64,000 bases of DNA from an uncultured Actinomyces sp. (lineage in GTDB: Bacteria > Actinomycetota > Actinomycetes > Actinomycetales > Actinomycetaceae), in contig URAS01000005.1 in the NCBI GenBank assembly GCA_900545825.1, positions 62,001 to 126,000 on the forward strand, read 5' to 3'. A program made the translations under genes and the position numbers. This document shows positions 33,407-41,735 of this stretch, in pieces (position 1 is the stretch's first letter; every line of letters begins with the position of its first letter). The notes under the pieces are model-generated. The model searched no databases. It saw only the letters and a list, made by a program, of their open reading frames with translations, and was not told the DNA's origin.

Positions 33407-34099
33407 CTAACGCCACTCGGCCGGGTCGATGACCTGGATCGAGCGGCGCAGGGCGGTGAGGCCCGGGATGACCTCCCACTCCTCGATCGGCTTCGACGAA
33501 TAGAGGTCGGCCTCGAAGCCGCCTGCGACGCTGCCGGTCGCGCGGGTGATCGAGCAGTTGCGCACCGGCTGGCTCATGACGAGGTCGGGGGTGATCCCGC
33601 CGAGCATCGACGCCGAAAACAGGCGGGTGACGCCGCCGTGGGTGACGAAGCAGATCCGCGAATCCGACCCGAAAACCCGCTCAACCTCGCGGACAAGCGA
33701 GGTGACGCGGCCGACGACGTGCGCGCCGATTTCCGCGCCCGGCATCCGCCGCGTGTCGTCGCCGTGCAGCCACGAGCAGACAAACGACAGGTAGGCCGCG
33801 GGCGCATCGGCATCGTGAAGCATCTCGAGGTCGCCCGCGCGCACCTCACGCAACCGTACGTCCGCGAGGATCGGCAGGCCGAAGTGCCGGGCCAGCGGCC
33901 GCGCGGTCTGGCGCGTGCGAACCAGCGGCGACGCGATGATCGCGTCGGGGGCGCCAATCCCCAGGCGCTCCCATTCGGCGGGAATCCCGGCGGCCTGCGC
34001 TTTTCCGCGGGCGTTGAGCGGAGCCCCCGGGAAATCCGTGTCGAGGGCGTCGATGATGTTGGACGACGTCTGGCCGTGGCGAACGAGGATAAGCTCCAT
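33407..34099 (-). CDS. Histidine phosphatase (phosphoglycerate mutase-like)
   Basis: 230 residues. The catalytic RHG motif is ILVRHGQTSSN at the N-terminus, followed by IIASPLVRTRQTARPLA and a second His in CFVTHGGVTRLF. The size and motifs fit the GpmB/PhoE-like branch of broad-specificity phosphatases; the substrate is unknown. ATG 34099 is preceded by AAGGTGGG. It is 35 nt downstream of hemL on the same strand, and a similar phosphatase gene often follows hemL in actinobacteria. Confidence 0.9.
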   Translation of the reverse strand: MELILVRHGQTSSNIIDALDTDFPGAPLNARGKAQAAGIPAEWERLGIGAPDAIIASPLVRTRQTARPLARHFGLPILADVRLREVRAGDLEMLHDADAPAAYLSFVCSWLHGDDTRRMPGAEIGAHVVGRVTSLVREVERVFGSDSRICFVTHGGVTRLFSASMLGGITPDLVMSQPVRNCSITRATGSVAGGFEADLYSSKPIEEWEVIPGLTALRRSIQVIDPAEWR

Positions 34100-34134
34100 G
34101 CTTCCCACCTTACGGGGACGGCCCCGCCGTCGCC

Positions 34135-35559
34135 TCAGCGCTCCAGCGCCTCGGCGACGCGCGGGACGGCGTGGTCGATCGCCGTGAACACGCGGCCCAC
34201 GGCGTCGTCGTCGTGCGCGGCCGAGACGAACCACGCCTCGAAGCACGAGGGCGGCAGCGAGACGCCCTCGTCGCGCATCGCGTGGAAGAACACCCGGTAG
34301 GCGTCGGCGTTTTGGCTGGTCGCCTGGGCATAGTTGGCGACGCCGGTGCGGGCTGCGTCCTCGCCGAAGAAGACCGAGAACAGCGAGCCGGCGCTGTTGA
34401 TGACGTGGGGGATCTCGTACTGCGCCAGCTGGTCCGCCAGGTAGCCGCGGATCGCCTGCGACACGGCGTCGACGCGCGCGTAACAGGCGTCGTCGGCCAG
34501 GCGCAGCGTCGCGAGGCCCGCGGCCGTCGCCAGTGGGTTCCCCGACAGCGTGCCGGCCTGGTAGACGGGGCCCTGCGGCGCCAGGCGCTCCATGATGTCG
34601 CGGCGCCCGCCCAGCGCGGCCAGCGGCATACCGCCGCCGATGACCTTGCCGAACGTCATGATGTCGGGCGCGTAGTCGACGCCGGCGATCTGCTGCTCGC
34701 ACCACGCGTCGCGCGCCTCCGCCGTCGCAGAAGCGCCAACGAGGGCGTCCGGCAGCACGGCCGGCAGCGACTCGGGCCGCCAGCCGACCTCGAAGCCCCA
34801 GAAGCCCGCCGGCGACACGCGGAAGCCGGTGAGGACCTCGTCGGTGATCATGAGGGCGCCCGCGTCGCGCGTGACCTCGCGGATCGTCCGGTTGAAGCCG
34901 GGCGCGGGCGGGACGATCCCCATGTTCGCGGGGCACGACTCGGTGATGACGGCGGCGATCCGGTCGCCGTGCTCGGCGAAGCAGGCGCGCAGGGCGTCCT
35001 CGTCGTTGTAGGGGAGGACGATCGTCAGCGCCGCGATCGCCTGGGGCACGCCCGCTGAGCCCGGCAGGCCCTGGGTGGCGACGCCCGACCCGGCCTCGGC
35101 CAGCAGCGAGTCGGAGTGGCCGTGGTAGCAGCCGGCAAACTTCACCAGGAGGTCGCGCCCGGTAAAACCGCGGGCCAGGCGGATCGCCGTCATCGTCGCC
35201 TCGGTGCCGGTGGACACCAGCCGCACCTCCTGGGCCACCGGCACGCGCGCGGTGACGGCCTCGGCGAGGGCGGCCTCGGCCTCGGTCGGCGCGCCGAACG
35301 ACAGGCCGCGCTGGGCGGCCTCGGTGACGGCCTCGACGACCTCGGGGTGGGCGTGTCCCAGCAGTGCCGGCCCCCACGTGCCGACGAGGTCGACGAACGT
35401 CCGCCCGTCCGCATCCCGGATATAAGGGCCGGCCGCGCGGGCGATGAATGAGGGCGTCCCTCCCACCGAACCGAAGGCGCGCACGGGCGAGTTAACGCCG
35501 CCCGGAGTGGCGAGAAGTGACCGGTTATACAGGGTGTCGTTCGCTGTGGCGCTAGTCAT
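34135..35559 (-). CDS. hemL: Glutamate-1-semialdehyde 2,1-aminomutase
   Basis: PLP enzyme that makes 5-aminolevulinate from the product of HemA. 474 residues. N-terminal TPGGVNSPVRAFGSVGGTPSF is diagnostic. Further motifs are GHAHPEVVEAV, RLVSTGTEATMTAIRLARG, FAGCYHGHSDS, the PLP region LMITDEVLTGFR, and the Schiff-base Lys in DIMTFGKVIGGGMPLAALGG. ATG 35559. It is separated from the main heme cluster by about 4 kb of other genes but completes the pathway. Confidence 0.97.
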   Translation of the reverse strand: MTSATANDTLYNRSLLATPGGVNSPVRAFGSVGGTPSFIARAAGPYIRDADGRTFVDLVGTWGPALLGHAHPEVVEAVTEAAQRGLSFGAPTEAEAALAEAVTARVPVAQEVRLVSTGTEATMTAIRLARGFTGRDLLVKFAGCYHGHSDSLLAEAGSGVATQGLPGSAGVPQAIAALTIVLPYNDEDALRACFAEHGDRIAAVITESCPANMGIVPPAPGFNRTIREVTRDAGALMITDEVLTGFRVSPAGFWGFEVGWRPESLPAVLPDALVGASATAEARDAWCEQQIAGVDYAPDIMTFGKVIGGGMPLAALGGRRDIMERLAPQGPVYQAGTLSGNPLATAAGLATLRLADDACYARVDAVSQAIRGYLADQLAQYEIPHVINSAGSLFSVFFGEDAARTGVANYAQATSQNADAYRVFFHAMRDEGVSLPPSCFEAWFVSAAHDDDAVGRVFTAIDHAVPRVAEALER

Positions 35560-35780
35560 GTTCCCTATCGTAGCGGCGCGATTGACAAAACCCGATCTGC
35601 AGTATTCCTCTTCGGTTCATTGTGTTCTAATATGGGTCTGTCTGAGGTATTCCATGCATACACGAGTCATTAAAAGTTTGCGTGGGTGAACGGGATCGCG
35701 GCCCAGGTGGCACGACATCGTCGCGAGACCGTAGGCTATTGAGTCGTGGGGAATACCCGGGCTGGGACGTTGGGGAGAAG

Positions 35781-37448
35781 ATGAGAACGGGTAATGTACG
35801 GCGAGTTATCGCCGGTTGCGTAGCGACGGCGGCGCTCAGCCTGCCGGTTGCTTTCGCGTGCCCGATTCTCCCGGCCGTTGCCGAGGACGCCGCCAGCCCG
35901 TCCACTGCGGCCGCCACCACCGACTCCCCCGCCGCCTCCCTGCCCCAGCCGACGCCCTCCGAAACGCCTACGACCTCGGATCAGACCCGACCCGCCGGCC
36001 TCACCCTCGTCGCCCAGCCCGGCGACACCGCCGACTCCGATGTCGTCACCCTGGTCTCCGACGACCAGGCCGCCGCCCCCGACCACAACCACGCCGACGT
36101 GGCCTTTGACGGTCTTACGGGCGCGCTCCCCATCTCGTCGCAGATCCTCGACACCGACAACCCGCGCGCGCTGTTGTGGCGCACCCACGGCTACCACGTC
36201 CGCTTCAACCTCCTGAGCTTCCGGCCGATTCTTGGCACGCCGCGGGACGCGACGGTGACCATCGACCACCAGCGATCCTCCGTCCTCGTCAGCCGCCTCC
36301 ACCTGCCCATTCCCCGCCCCTACACCCCGGGCGACGACCTCCTCCTCGGCCGCATCCTCGACCCCCACGGCTCGCTCGCCGTCCTCCACGCCGGCAGAAG
36401 TTCGCAGCTCGACATGCATTTCTCCGACGCGGGCGTCTACGAGCTCAAGTTCTCCGCCGCCCTGTGGCGCGGCGTCTTCGGCTGGACGTATTCGCGCACG
36501 TTCACCCTGACGATCACTGTCGGCCACCCCCAGCCCACGCCGACCCCCACCGTCGACCCGACGACCACCACGCCGACACCCACCGTCGACCCAACGACCA
36601 CCACGCCGGCACCCACGTCCACCACCCCCACGCCGCCGACGACGGAACCCACGGTCACCCCCACGACCACGACGCCGAAGCCGACCAAGCCCTCGCCGAC
36701 CCCCACGACCACCACGCCGAAGCCGACAACGCCCACGCCGACGCCGGTCCAGCCCAGCAAACCGACGCCGACTCCCACGCCCACGACCACCACGCCGTCA
36801 CCCGTCCCTGTACCCAGCGACGCGACGCCCGTGAAGCCCACGAAGCCGACGATTGCCCCGTTCCCGCCGACCGGCACAGACACACCGCCGGCTGGCACGA
36901 CCACGCCGCCGGCCGCCCCCTCGACGGAGACCCCCAGCACCCGCACGCCGCAGCCGTCGCCGGAACCGTCGCCGACCTCCACGCATCGCCCGCAGCCCAC
37001 GGGCACGCACATCGCGCCGACGCCCGGCCACACCGCGATGGGCCAGCAGCCCGCCGCGCCGCACAGGGACGTCTCCCCCAACTCGGTCGCCGTCCATCCG
37101 CGCGTGCCCAGCAAGGCTGCCGGCTCGCCCGCTCCCGCCCGCGACCTGCCCCTTCGTTCGCTCCAGCCGGGTAAGGTGCCGCCAAGCTCGCAGTCGCAGC
37201 CCTCGCCGAGCCCCAGCGCTACCCCGCTGCCCGGGTCGACCGATGCCGGCATCGACACCGACCAGACGACGGCCGTGCCGACCGTCAGCAACGCGCCGGG
37301 CCTCAACACCGAGGCGGCGAATCAGCGCTGGGCCTCGAGGTCGTCGATCGGCGTCCTCACCGTCGGCCTCGTCTCGGCGTTCTGCGCGGTGACCGGCGGC
37401 GTTGTCATGGTTCGCCGGTCGCGCCTGCGCGGCCTGTCCGTACGATAG
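35781..37448 (+). CDS. Secreted, membrane-anchored surface protein with Thr/Pro-rich stalk
   Basis: 555 residues. Signal peptide about 1-35 (RRVIAGCVATAALSLPVAFA). A globular part (about 90-245) includes LHAGRSSQLDMHFSDAGVYELKFSAAL, which recalls the short actinobacterial surface-anchored repeat domain found in choice-of-anchor M proteins; that match is tentative. Residues about 246-505 are a Pro/Thr/Ser stalk with degenerate PTPTVDPTTTT repeats, probably wall-spanning. The C-terminus has one TM (about 520-545) and an Arg-rich end, without LPxTG. GGGGAGAAG precedes ATG 35781. The upstream 221-bp gap contains several AT-rich candidate promoter boxes but no single clear pair. Confidence 0.8.
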   Translation: MRTGNVRRVIAGCVATAALSLPVAFACPILPAVAEDAASPSTAAATTDSPAASLPQPTPSETPTTSDQTRPAGLTLVAQPGDTADSDVVTLVSDDQAAAPDHNHADVAFDGLTGALPISSQILDTDNPRALLWRTHGYHVRFNLLSFRPILGTPRDATVTIDHQRSSVLVSRLHLPIPRPYTPGDDLLLGRILDPHGSLAVLHAGRSSQLDMHFSDAGVYELKFSAALWRGVFGWTYSRTFTLTITVGHPQPTPTPTVDPTTTTPTPTVDPTTTTPAPTSTTPTPPTTEPTVTPTTTTPKPTKPSPTPTTTTPKPTTPTPTPVQPSKPTPTPTPTTTTPSPVPVPSDATPVKPTKPTIAPFPPTGTDTPPAGTTTPPAAPSTETPSTRTPQPSPEPSPTSTHRPQPTGTHIAPTPGHTAMGQQPAAPHRDVSPNSVAVHPRVPSKAAGSPAPARDLPLRSLQPGKVPPSSQSQPSPSPSATPLPGSTDAGIDTDQTTAVPTVSNAPGLNTEAANQRWASRSSIGVLTVGLVSAFCAVTGGVVMVRRSRLRGLSVR

Positions 37449-37453
37449 ATCCC

Positions 37454-38230
37454 GTGTTTAACCCTCTGCGCCGGCAGTTTGCCCGCACCCTCGTCGCCCA
37501 CGAGAAGACGACGCCCCTCGACAACGCCCGCTACGTCGCCGTCGCGACGGGGCGCCTGGAGCCCTACCTGCGCGCGCTGGCCCACATCGCCGTGTGGGCG
37601 CCCGCGAAACCGCAGCTGACCAGCGTCGAGGGCGCCACGCTGCTCCAGGTGTGGGGGACGAAACCGCGGGCTACGCTGGCCGATCTCCCCGCCGACGCCG
37701 GCGGTATCAGCGCGGTCAACGTCCTCGAGTACTACGCCGAGCACGCCGACCTCGCCGATCCCCAGGTCGGCCTCGTCGTCGACCCCGGCCTGGAGTCCGA
37801 GCTCACCGTCGAGGCCAGCCACCTGCCGACGATCGAGGCCCTGCAGCGCGGCGACGCGATCGTCGAGGCGTTCTCAGCCATCGGTGCAGAGGAGCTGGTG
37901 GCCGCGCCCGCCTACCGCGACCCTGAGGGCGACCTCGCGGCCCTCACCGCGCCGGACGCCACCGAGGCGCACCTGGCTGACCTCCTCGAGGACGGCCAGA
38001 CCGTCCTACGGGTCGAGGCGCTGGTCGCCGGCAGCCCGGGCGGGTCGCCGACCTATCGCGTGTACTTCATCCAGGCCGCCGACCAGTCGTTCCCGCCGCT
38101 GCCACCCGAGGTCGACGCCCGCCTCAGCGAGGCCGCCGGCGCCGACCGCGTCCTCGTCAACCCGGCGACGCCGGATTGGCGGCGCGACCTCCTGTGGGAC
38201 CTCCGCGCCTGGGCGGTGCCGCTGGGCTGA
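37454..38230 (+). CDS. Protein of unknown function
   Basis: 258 residues, soluble and acidic, no recognised motif; the layout (a repeated VEGATLLQVWG and EALVAGSPGGSPTYRVYF-type strand) recalls a two-domain alpha/beta protein. GTG 37454 follows TACGAT plus 7 nt, so it may be leaderless; the -10 lies over the last codons of the surface-protein gene. Convergent with hisC, with only 53 nt between stops. Confidence 0.65.
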   Translation: MFNPLRRQFARTLVAHEKTTPLDNARYVAVATGRLEPYLRALAHIAVWAPAKPQLTSVEGATLLQVWGTKPRATLADLPADAGGISAVNVLEYYAEHADLADPQVGLVVDPGLESELTVEASHLPTIEALQRGDAIVEAFSAIGAEELVAAPAYRDPEGDLAALTAPDATEAHLADLLEDGQTVLRVEALVAGSPGGSPTYRVYFIQAADQSFPPLPPEVDARLSEAAGADRVLVNPATPDWRRDLLWDLRAWAVPLG

Positions 38231-38283
38231 CGGCCGCGTCGGGCCGCGAGCGCACGCTCTAGCGCACCCGAACCGCCCGCGCT

Positions 38284-39366
38284 CTAGTACTGCGTGAGCG
38301 TCTGCGGGTCGATGCTGGCGATCGCGTCGAGGAACCGCTCGTTCTCCTCCGGCGCGCCCACGGTGACGCGGACACCGTCGGGGAAGGCGCGGACGATGAC
38401 GCCGCGCGGCGTGCACGCGTCGATGATCGCCTCGCGCGCGTCGGCGCCGGGGAACCACAGGAAGTTCGACGCCGACTTCGGCACCTGCCAACCGCCCTCG
38501 GTGACGGCGGCGTGGAGGGCGTCGCGGGCGGCGACGATACCGGCGACCTGCTTGTCAACCTCGGCGCGCAGCGTGAGGGCCTCGATCGCCGCGGCCTGGG
38601 CGGCCTGGTTGACCGAGAACGGGGTCGTCGTCTTGCGCAGCGCCTCGGCGATGAACGGCGACGACACCGAGTAGCCGACGCGCAGACCGGCCAGGCCGAA
38701 CGCCTTGGAGAACGTCCGCGCGGCGATGAGGTTGGGGTACTGCTCGGTCAGCGCGATCCCGTCGAGCCGCTCCGGCGAGTCGTCGAAGTCGTAGTACGCC
38801 TCGTCCAGCAGGACGAGGACGTCGCTGGGGACGTTCTCCATGATGTACTCGAACGCCTCGCGGCGCAGCGGCGTGCCGGTCGGGTTGTTCGGCGTGCACA
38901 GGAGGACGGCGCGCGTCCGGTCGGTCACCGCGTCGACCAGGCCGGCGGGATCGTGAAGGAACCCGTCGGCCAGCGGCACCGGCACGGCGTCGGCCCCGCT
39001 GACGCCGATGAGGATCGGGTAGGCCTCGAAACTGCGCCACGGCATGACGATCTCGTCGCCTTCGGTGGCGACGGCCAGCAGCAGCTGGGCGATGAGCGAA
39101 CACGACCCATTGCCGATGACGATGCGCTCGGCATCGACCCCGAGGTCGTCGGCGAGGGCGTCGACCAGCGGCGTCGCCAGCATGTCGGGGTAGCGGTTGA
39201 GCTCGGCAGTCGCCCGGTCGACGGCGGCCCGGATCGCCGGCAGCGTGGGGTTGGGGTTTTCGTTCGACGACAGCTTCGTCACCTCGCCGGCGTGGCCTTT
39301 GCCGGGCTTGTACGTGGCGATGCGGTCGAGGGCGGGTCGGATACGAATACTGGGTGAGCTGCTCAT
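38284..39366 (-). CDS. hisC: Histidinol-phosphate aminotransferase
   Basis: PLP class II aminotransferase. 360 residues. KLSSNENPNPTLP near the N-terminus, GNGSCSLIAQLLLA, VLLCTPNNPTGT, VLLDEAYYDF, and the PLP Lys in ARTFSKAFGLAGLRVGY. This pattern is the HisC/aromatic aminotransferase group; no other his gene is in the window, so a role in Phe/Tyr transamination is possible. I chose ATG 39366 because GATAAT plus 6 nt precedes it, as in leaderless genes. Confidence 0.9.
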   Translation of the reverse strand: MSSSPSIRIRPALDRIATYKPGKGHAGEVTKLSSNENPNPTLPAIRAAVDRATAELNRYPDMLATPLVDALADDLGVDAERIVIGNGSCSLIAQLLLAVATEGDEIVMPWRSFEAYPILIGVSGADAVPVPLADGFLHDPAGLVDAVTDRTRAVLLCTPNNPTGTPLRREAFEYIMENVPSDVLVLLDEAYYDFDDSPERLDGIALTEQYPNLIAARTFSKAFGLAGLRVGYSVSSPFIAEALRKTTTPFSVNQAAQAAAIEALTLRAEVDKQVAGIVAARDALHAAVTEGGWQVPKSASNFLWFPGADAREAIIDACTPRGVIVRAFPDGVRVTVGAPEENERFLDAIASIDPQTLTQY

Positions 39367-39493
39367 TCCTCCATTATCGTGCGTGCGGCCGGCGACGGTC
39401 GCCACCGGTCCGGCAGGTGACCGGGTTTCCCGTGCCCCGCCGCGGCCAGCCGCCGCCCCCGGCCCCTCGAGACCCGGATGTTAGCCTGTGAGC

Positions 39494-40477
39494 GTGAATC
39501 TCATTTCACTTGAGCACCTGACGAAGGACTACGCGACCCGTCGCGCCCTCGACGACGTGTCCTTCGAGGTTCGCGCGGGCGAAATCTTCGGCTTCGTCGG
39601 GTCGAACGGCGCCGGCAAGACGACGACGATGCGGATCATGCTCGGCGTGACGACGGCGACCTCCGGCCGGGTGCTCTTCGACGGCGACCCGATCACCGCC
39701 GCCTCGCGCGCGACGATCGGCTACATGCCCGAGGAACGCGGCCTCTACCCGAAGATGCGCGTCCACGACCAGCTCGTCTATCTCGCGCGCCTCCACGGGC
39801 TCTCCCGCACCGAGGCCGACCGCAACGCCACCCACTGGGAGGACGCCCTGGGGATCGCCACGTACCGCGCCGACCGGGTCGAGGCGCTGTCGCTCGGCAA
39901 CCAGCAGCGCGTCCAGCTGGCGTCCGCGCTGACCCACAACCCCGCCGCCCTCGTCCTCGACGAGCCCTTCTCCGGCCTCGATCCCCTGGCCGTCGACGCG
40001 ATGTCGGCGGCGCTGCGCCAGCAGGCCGACGCCGGCATCCCCGTCCTCTTCTCGTCCCACCAGCTCGAGCTCGTCGAGAAGCTCTGCGACCGCGTCGGCA
40101 TCCTCTCCGACGGCCGCCTCGTCGCCTGCGGCTCGATCCCCGAGCTGCGCGCCGGTGCCGTCACCCGCACGCGTTTTCGCGGCGACTCCCCCGCCCTCCG
40201 GGCCATCGCCGACGCCGCCAAGGCCGCCGGTCGAGAGGTTGTCCGGGTTGACTCACAGACGCTCCTCGTGTGCGGCGATAGCGGCGAGGACGCCGTCGCC
40301 CACCTGGCCCAGGCCGGGCTGGCCGCCGGCCACCTCACCGAGTTCTCGCCCTACCACGAGCCCCTCTCGCTCATGTACCGCGCGGTCGTCGACTCGTCGG
40401 CTCCCGAACCCGAAGCGCCCGAGCCGTCCCGCCCACGCCGCCGGTGGCGGCGTGGCGACCGAGGAGGTCGATCGTGA
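39494..40477 (+). CDS. ABC transporter ATP-binding protein (NatA-like)
   Basis: 327 residues. Walker A GSNGAGKTTTMRIMLG, signature LSLGNQQRVQLASAL, Walker B ALVLDEPFSGLDPL, H-loop LFSSHQLELVE. The C-terminal region after 220 carries the usual DUF4162-like extension. GTG 39494 follows TAGCCT plus 6 nt, so a leaderless start; an in-frame GTG at 39488 would overlap the -10. VVRVDS near 250 is a copy of the 18-bp motif. The stop overlaps the permease start. Confidence 0.9.
   Translation: MNLISLEHLTKDYATRRALDDVSFEVRAGEIFGFVGSNGAGKTTTMRIMLGVTTATSGRVLFDGDPITAASRATIGYMPEERGLYPKMRVHDQLVYLARLHGLSRTEADRNATHWEDALGIATYRADRVEALSLGNQQRVQLASALTHNPAALVLDEPFSGLDPLAVDAMSAALRQQADAGIPVLFSSHQLELVEKLCDRVGILSDGRLVACGSIPELRAGAVTRTRFRGDSPALRAIADAAKAAGREVVRVDSQTLLVCGDSGEDAVAHLAQAGLAAGHLTEFSPYHEPLSLMYRAVVDSSAPEPEAPEPSRPRRRWRRGDRGGRS
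40237..40254 (+). repeat. 18-bp motif, copy 6 (in ABC ATPase)
   Basis: GGTTGTCCGGGTTGACTC; encodes VVRVDS. Confidence 0.68.
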
Positions 40478-41673
40478 CCCAGGCCCTCATCATCGCGCGC
40501 CGCGAGATCGGCGTCCGCCTGGCCAGCAAGGCGACGATTCTCTCGATGGTCATCGTCGTCCTTCTCGCCCTCCTCATCGGCGGGGGCTTCCGTGTCGCCG
40601 CCGACCAGCATTGGCTGGGCGACAAGACGTCGGTCGCCCTCACGCCCGAGACCCAGCCGTACGCGTCAACCCTCACCCACCTCGACGGGCCCGGCATGCC
40701 GACGTTCACCGTCCTTAGAGTCAACTCGGTCAACCAGGCCCGCGAGCGCGTGGCCAACGGCGACGTCGACTACGCGTTCGTCGAGGGCGCCAAGCCCGAC
40801 ACCTACCGGCTCATTACGGCCAGCCCCGTGACGATGACCGAGAAGGCGATCTTCACCCAGCTGGCCGCCAGCAACGCCTTGACGACCTACGTTCAGCAGC
40901 TCGGCGGGTCGGCGAGCGAGCTTAACGCGATCGTCAGGGACTCGCAGGTGTCGATCCAGTCGATCGAGGCGAACGGGCATGGTGACCTCGACCTGCGCGC
41001 CGCGATGCCGGCCGCGGTCATGATCTTCTTCATCTTTTTCGCCCTGACGATCGGCGCGAACATCCTCGGCCAGAGCGTCATCGAGGAGAAGTCGTCGCGC
41101 GTCATCGAGGTCCTCCTTGCGACCGTGAGGCCGCTGCAGCTCATGGTCGGCAAGGTCCTGGGCGTCGGGGTCGTTGTCCTCGTCCAGACCGCCGTCTACA
41201 TCGCGGCAGCCTGGGTCGGCCTCGTCCTCTCGGGCTTCTCGCGCCTAATCTCGCTCGACCTCACGGGCACGCTCGCCCTCACCGCGCTCTTCGCCATCAT
41301 CGGCTACTTCGGCTATGCCTTCCTCTACGCCGGACTGGCGTCGACGGTCTCGCACGTCGAGGACTCCGGGCAGGCCCTCGCACCCGGCACCTTCCTCCTC
41401 CTCGTCGCGTTCTACGTCCCCTTCTTTGGCCTGATGATTCCCGGGGCGACAATCCTCCTCAAGGTCGGCACGTACATCCCATTCGTCTCGTGCTTCACCG
41501 CCGCGCCCGCGTACGCCCTCGGGGTGGTCTCGCTGCCGGCCGTCTTCATCGGCCTGGCGATCCAGGTGGTCGCGACCGTCCTCGTCGCCTGGCTGGCCGC
41601 CGTCGTCTACCGCCGGGCAATCCTCAACTTCGGGACGCGCCGTTCGGTCGTCGCGACGCTGCGTGGCGCGTGA
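40474..41673 (+). CDS. ABC-2 type permease (NatB-like)
   Basis: 399 residues with the NatB/ABC2_membrane_3 layout: one TM near the N-terminus (ILSMVIVVLLALLIGGGF), an exported loop of about 150 residues, then five TM segments (AVMIFFIFFALTIGANILGQSVIEEKSSRVIEVLLAT, the conserved cytoplasmic EEK-S-x-R-x-x-E element). GTG 40474 overlaps the ATPase stop and has GAGGAGG upstream. The exported loop carries VLRVNSVNQ, a reverse copy of the 18-bp motif. Substrate unknown. Confidence 0.9.
   Translation: MTQALIIARREIGVRLASKATILSMVIVVLLALLIGGGFRVAADQHWLGDKTSVALTPETQPYASTLTHLDGPGMPTFTVLRVNSVNQARERVANGDVDYAFVEGAKPDTYRLITASPVTMTEKAIFTQLAASNALTTYVQQLGGSASELNAIVRDSQVSIQSIEANGHGDLDLRAAMPAAVMIFFIFFALTIGANILGQSVIEEKSSRVIEVLLATVRPLQLMVGKVLGVGVVVLVQTAVYIAAAWVGLVLSGFSRLISLDLTGTLALTALFAIIGYFGYAFLYAGLASTVSHVEDSGQALAPGTFLLLVAFYVPFFGLMIPGATILLKVGTYIPFVSCFTAAPAYALGVVSLPAVFIGLAIQVVATVLVAWLAAVVYRRAILNFGTRRSVVATLRGA
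40718..40735 (-). repeat. 18-bp motif, copy 7 (in ABC permease)
   Basis: Plus strand GAGTCAACTCGGTCAACC; encodes RVNSVN. Confidence 0.68.
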
Positions 41674-41735
41674 AAGCGCCCGACATCTCTCGACGTTTCG
41701 TTAGCTTGTTCCTCGTGGTTGGCCATAATGGAGGT

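Noticed and set aside
33407..35377. A 656-residue minus-strand frame that could be read as a fused protein ending in the histidine phosphatase
   Set aside because: The first part is out of frame with hemL and has no family features; the phosphatase starts at 34099 with its RHG motif.
38231..38283. Third copy of repeat family A between convergent genes
   Set aside because: GAGCGC and GCGCTC elements are present, but the 14-bp arms are not.
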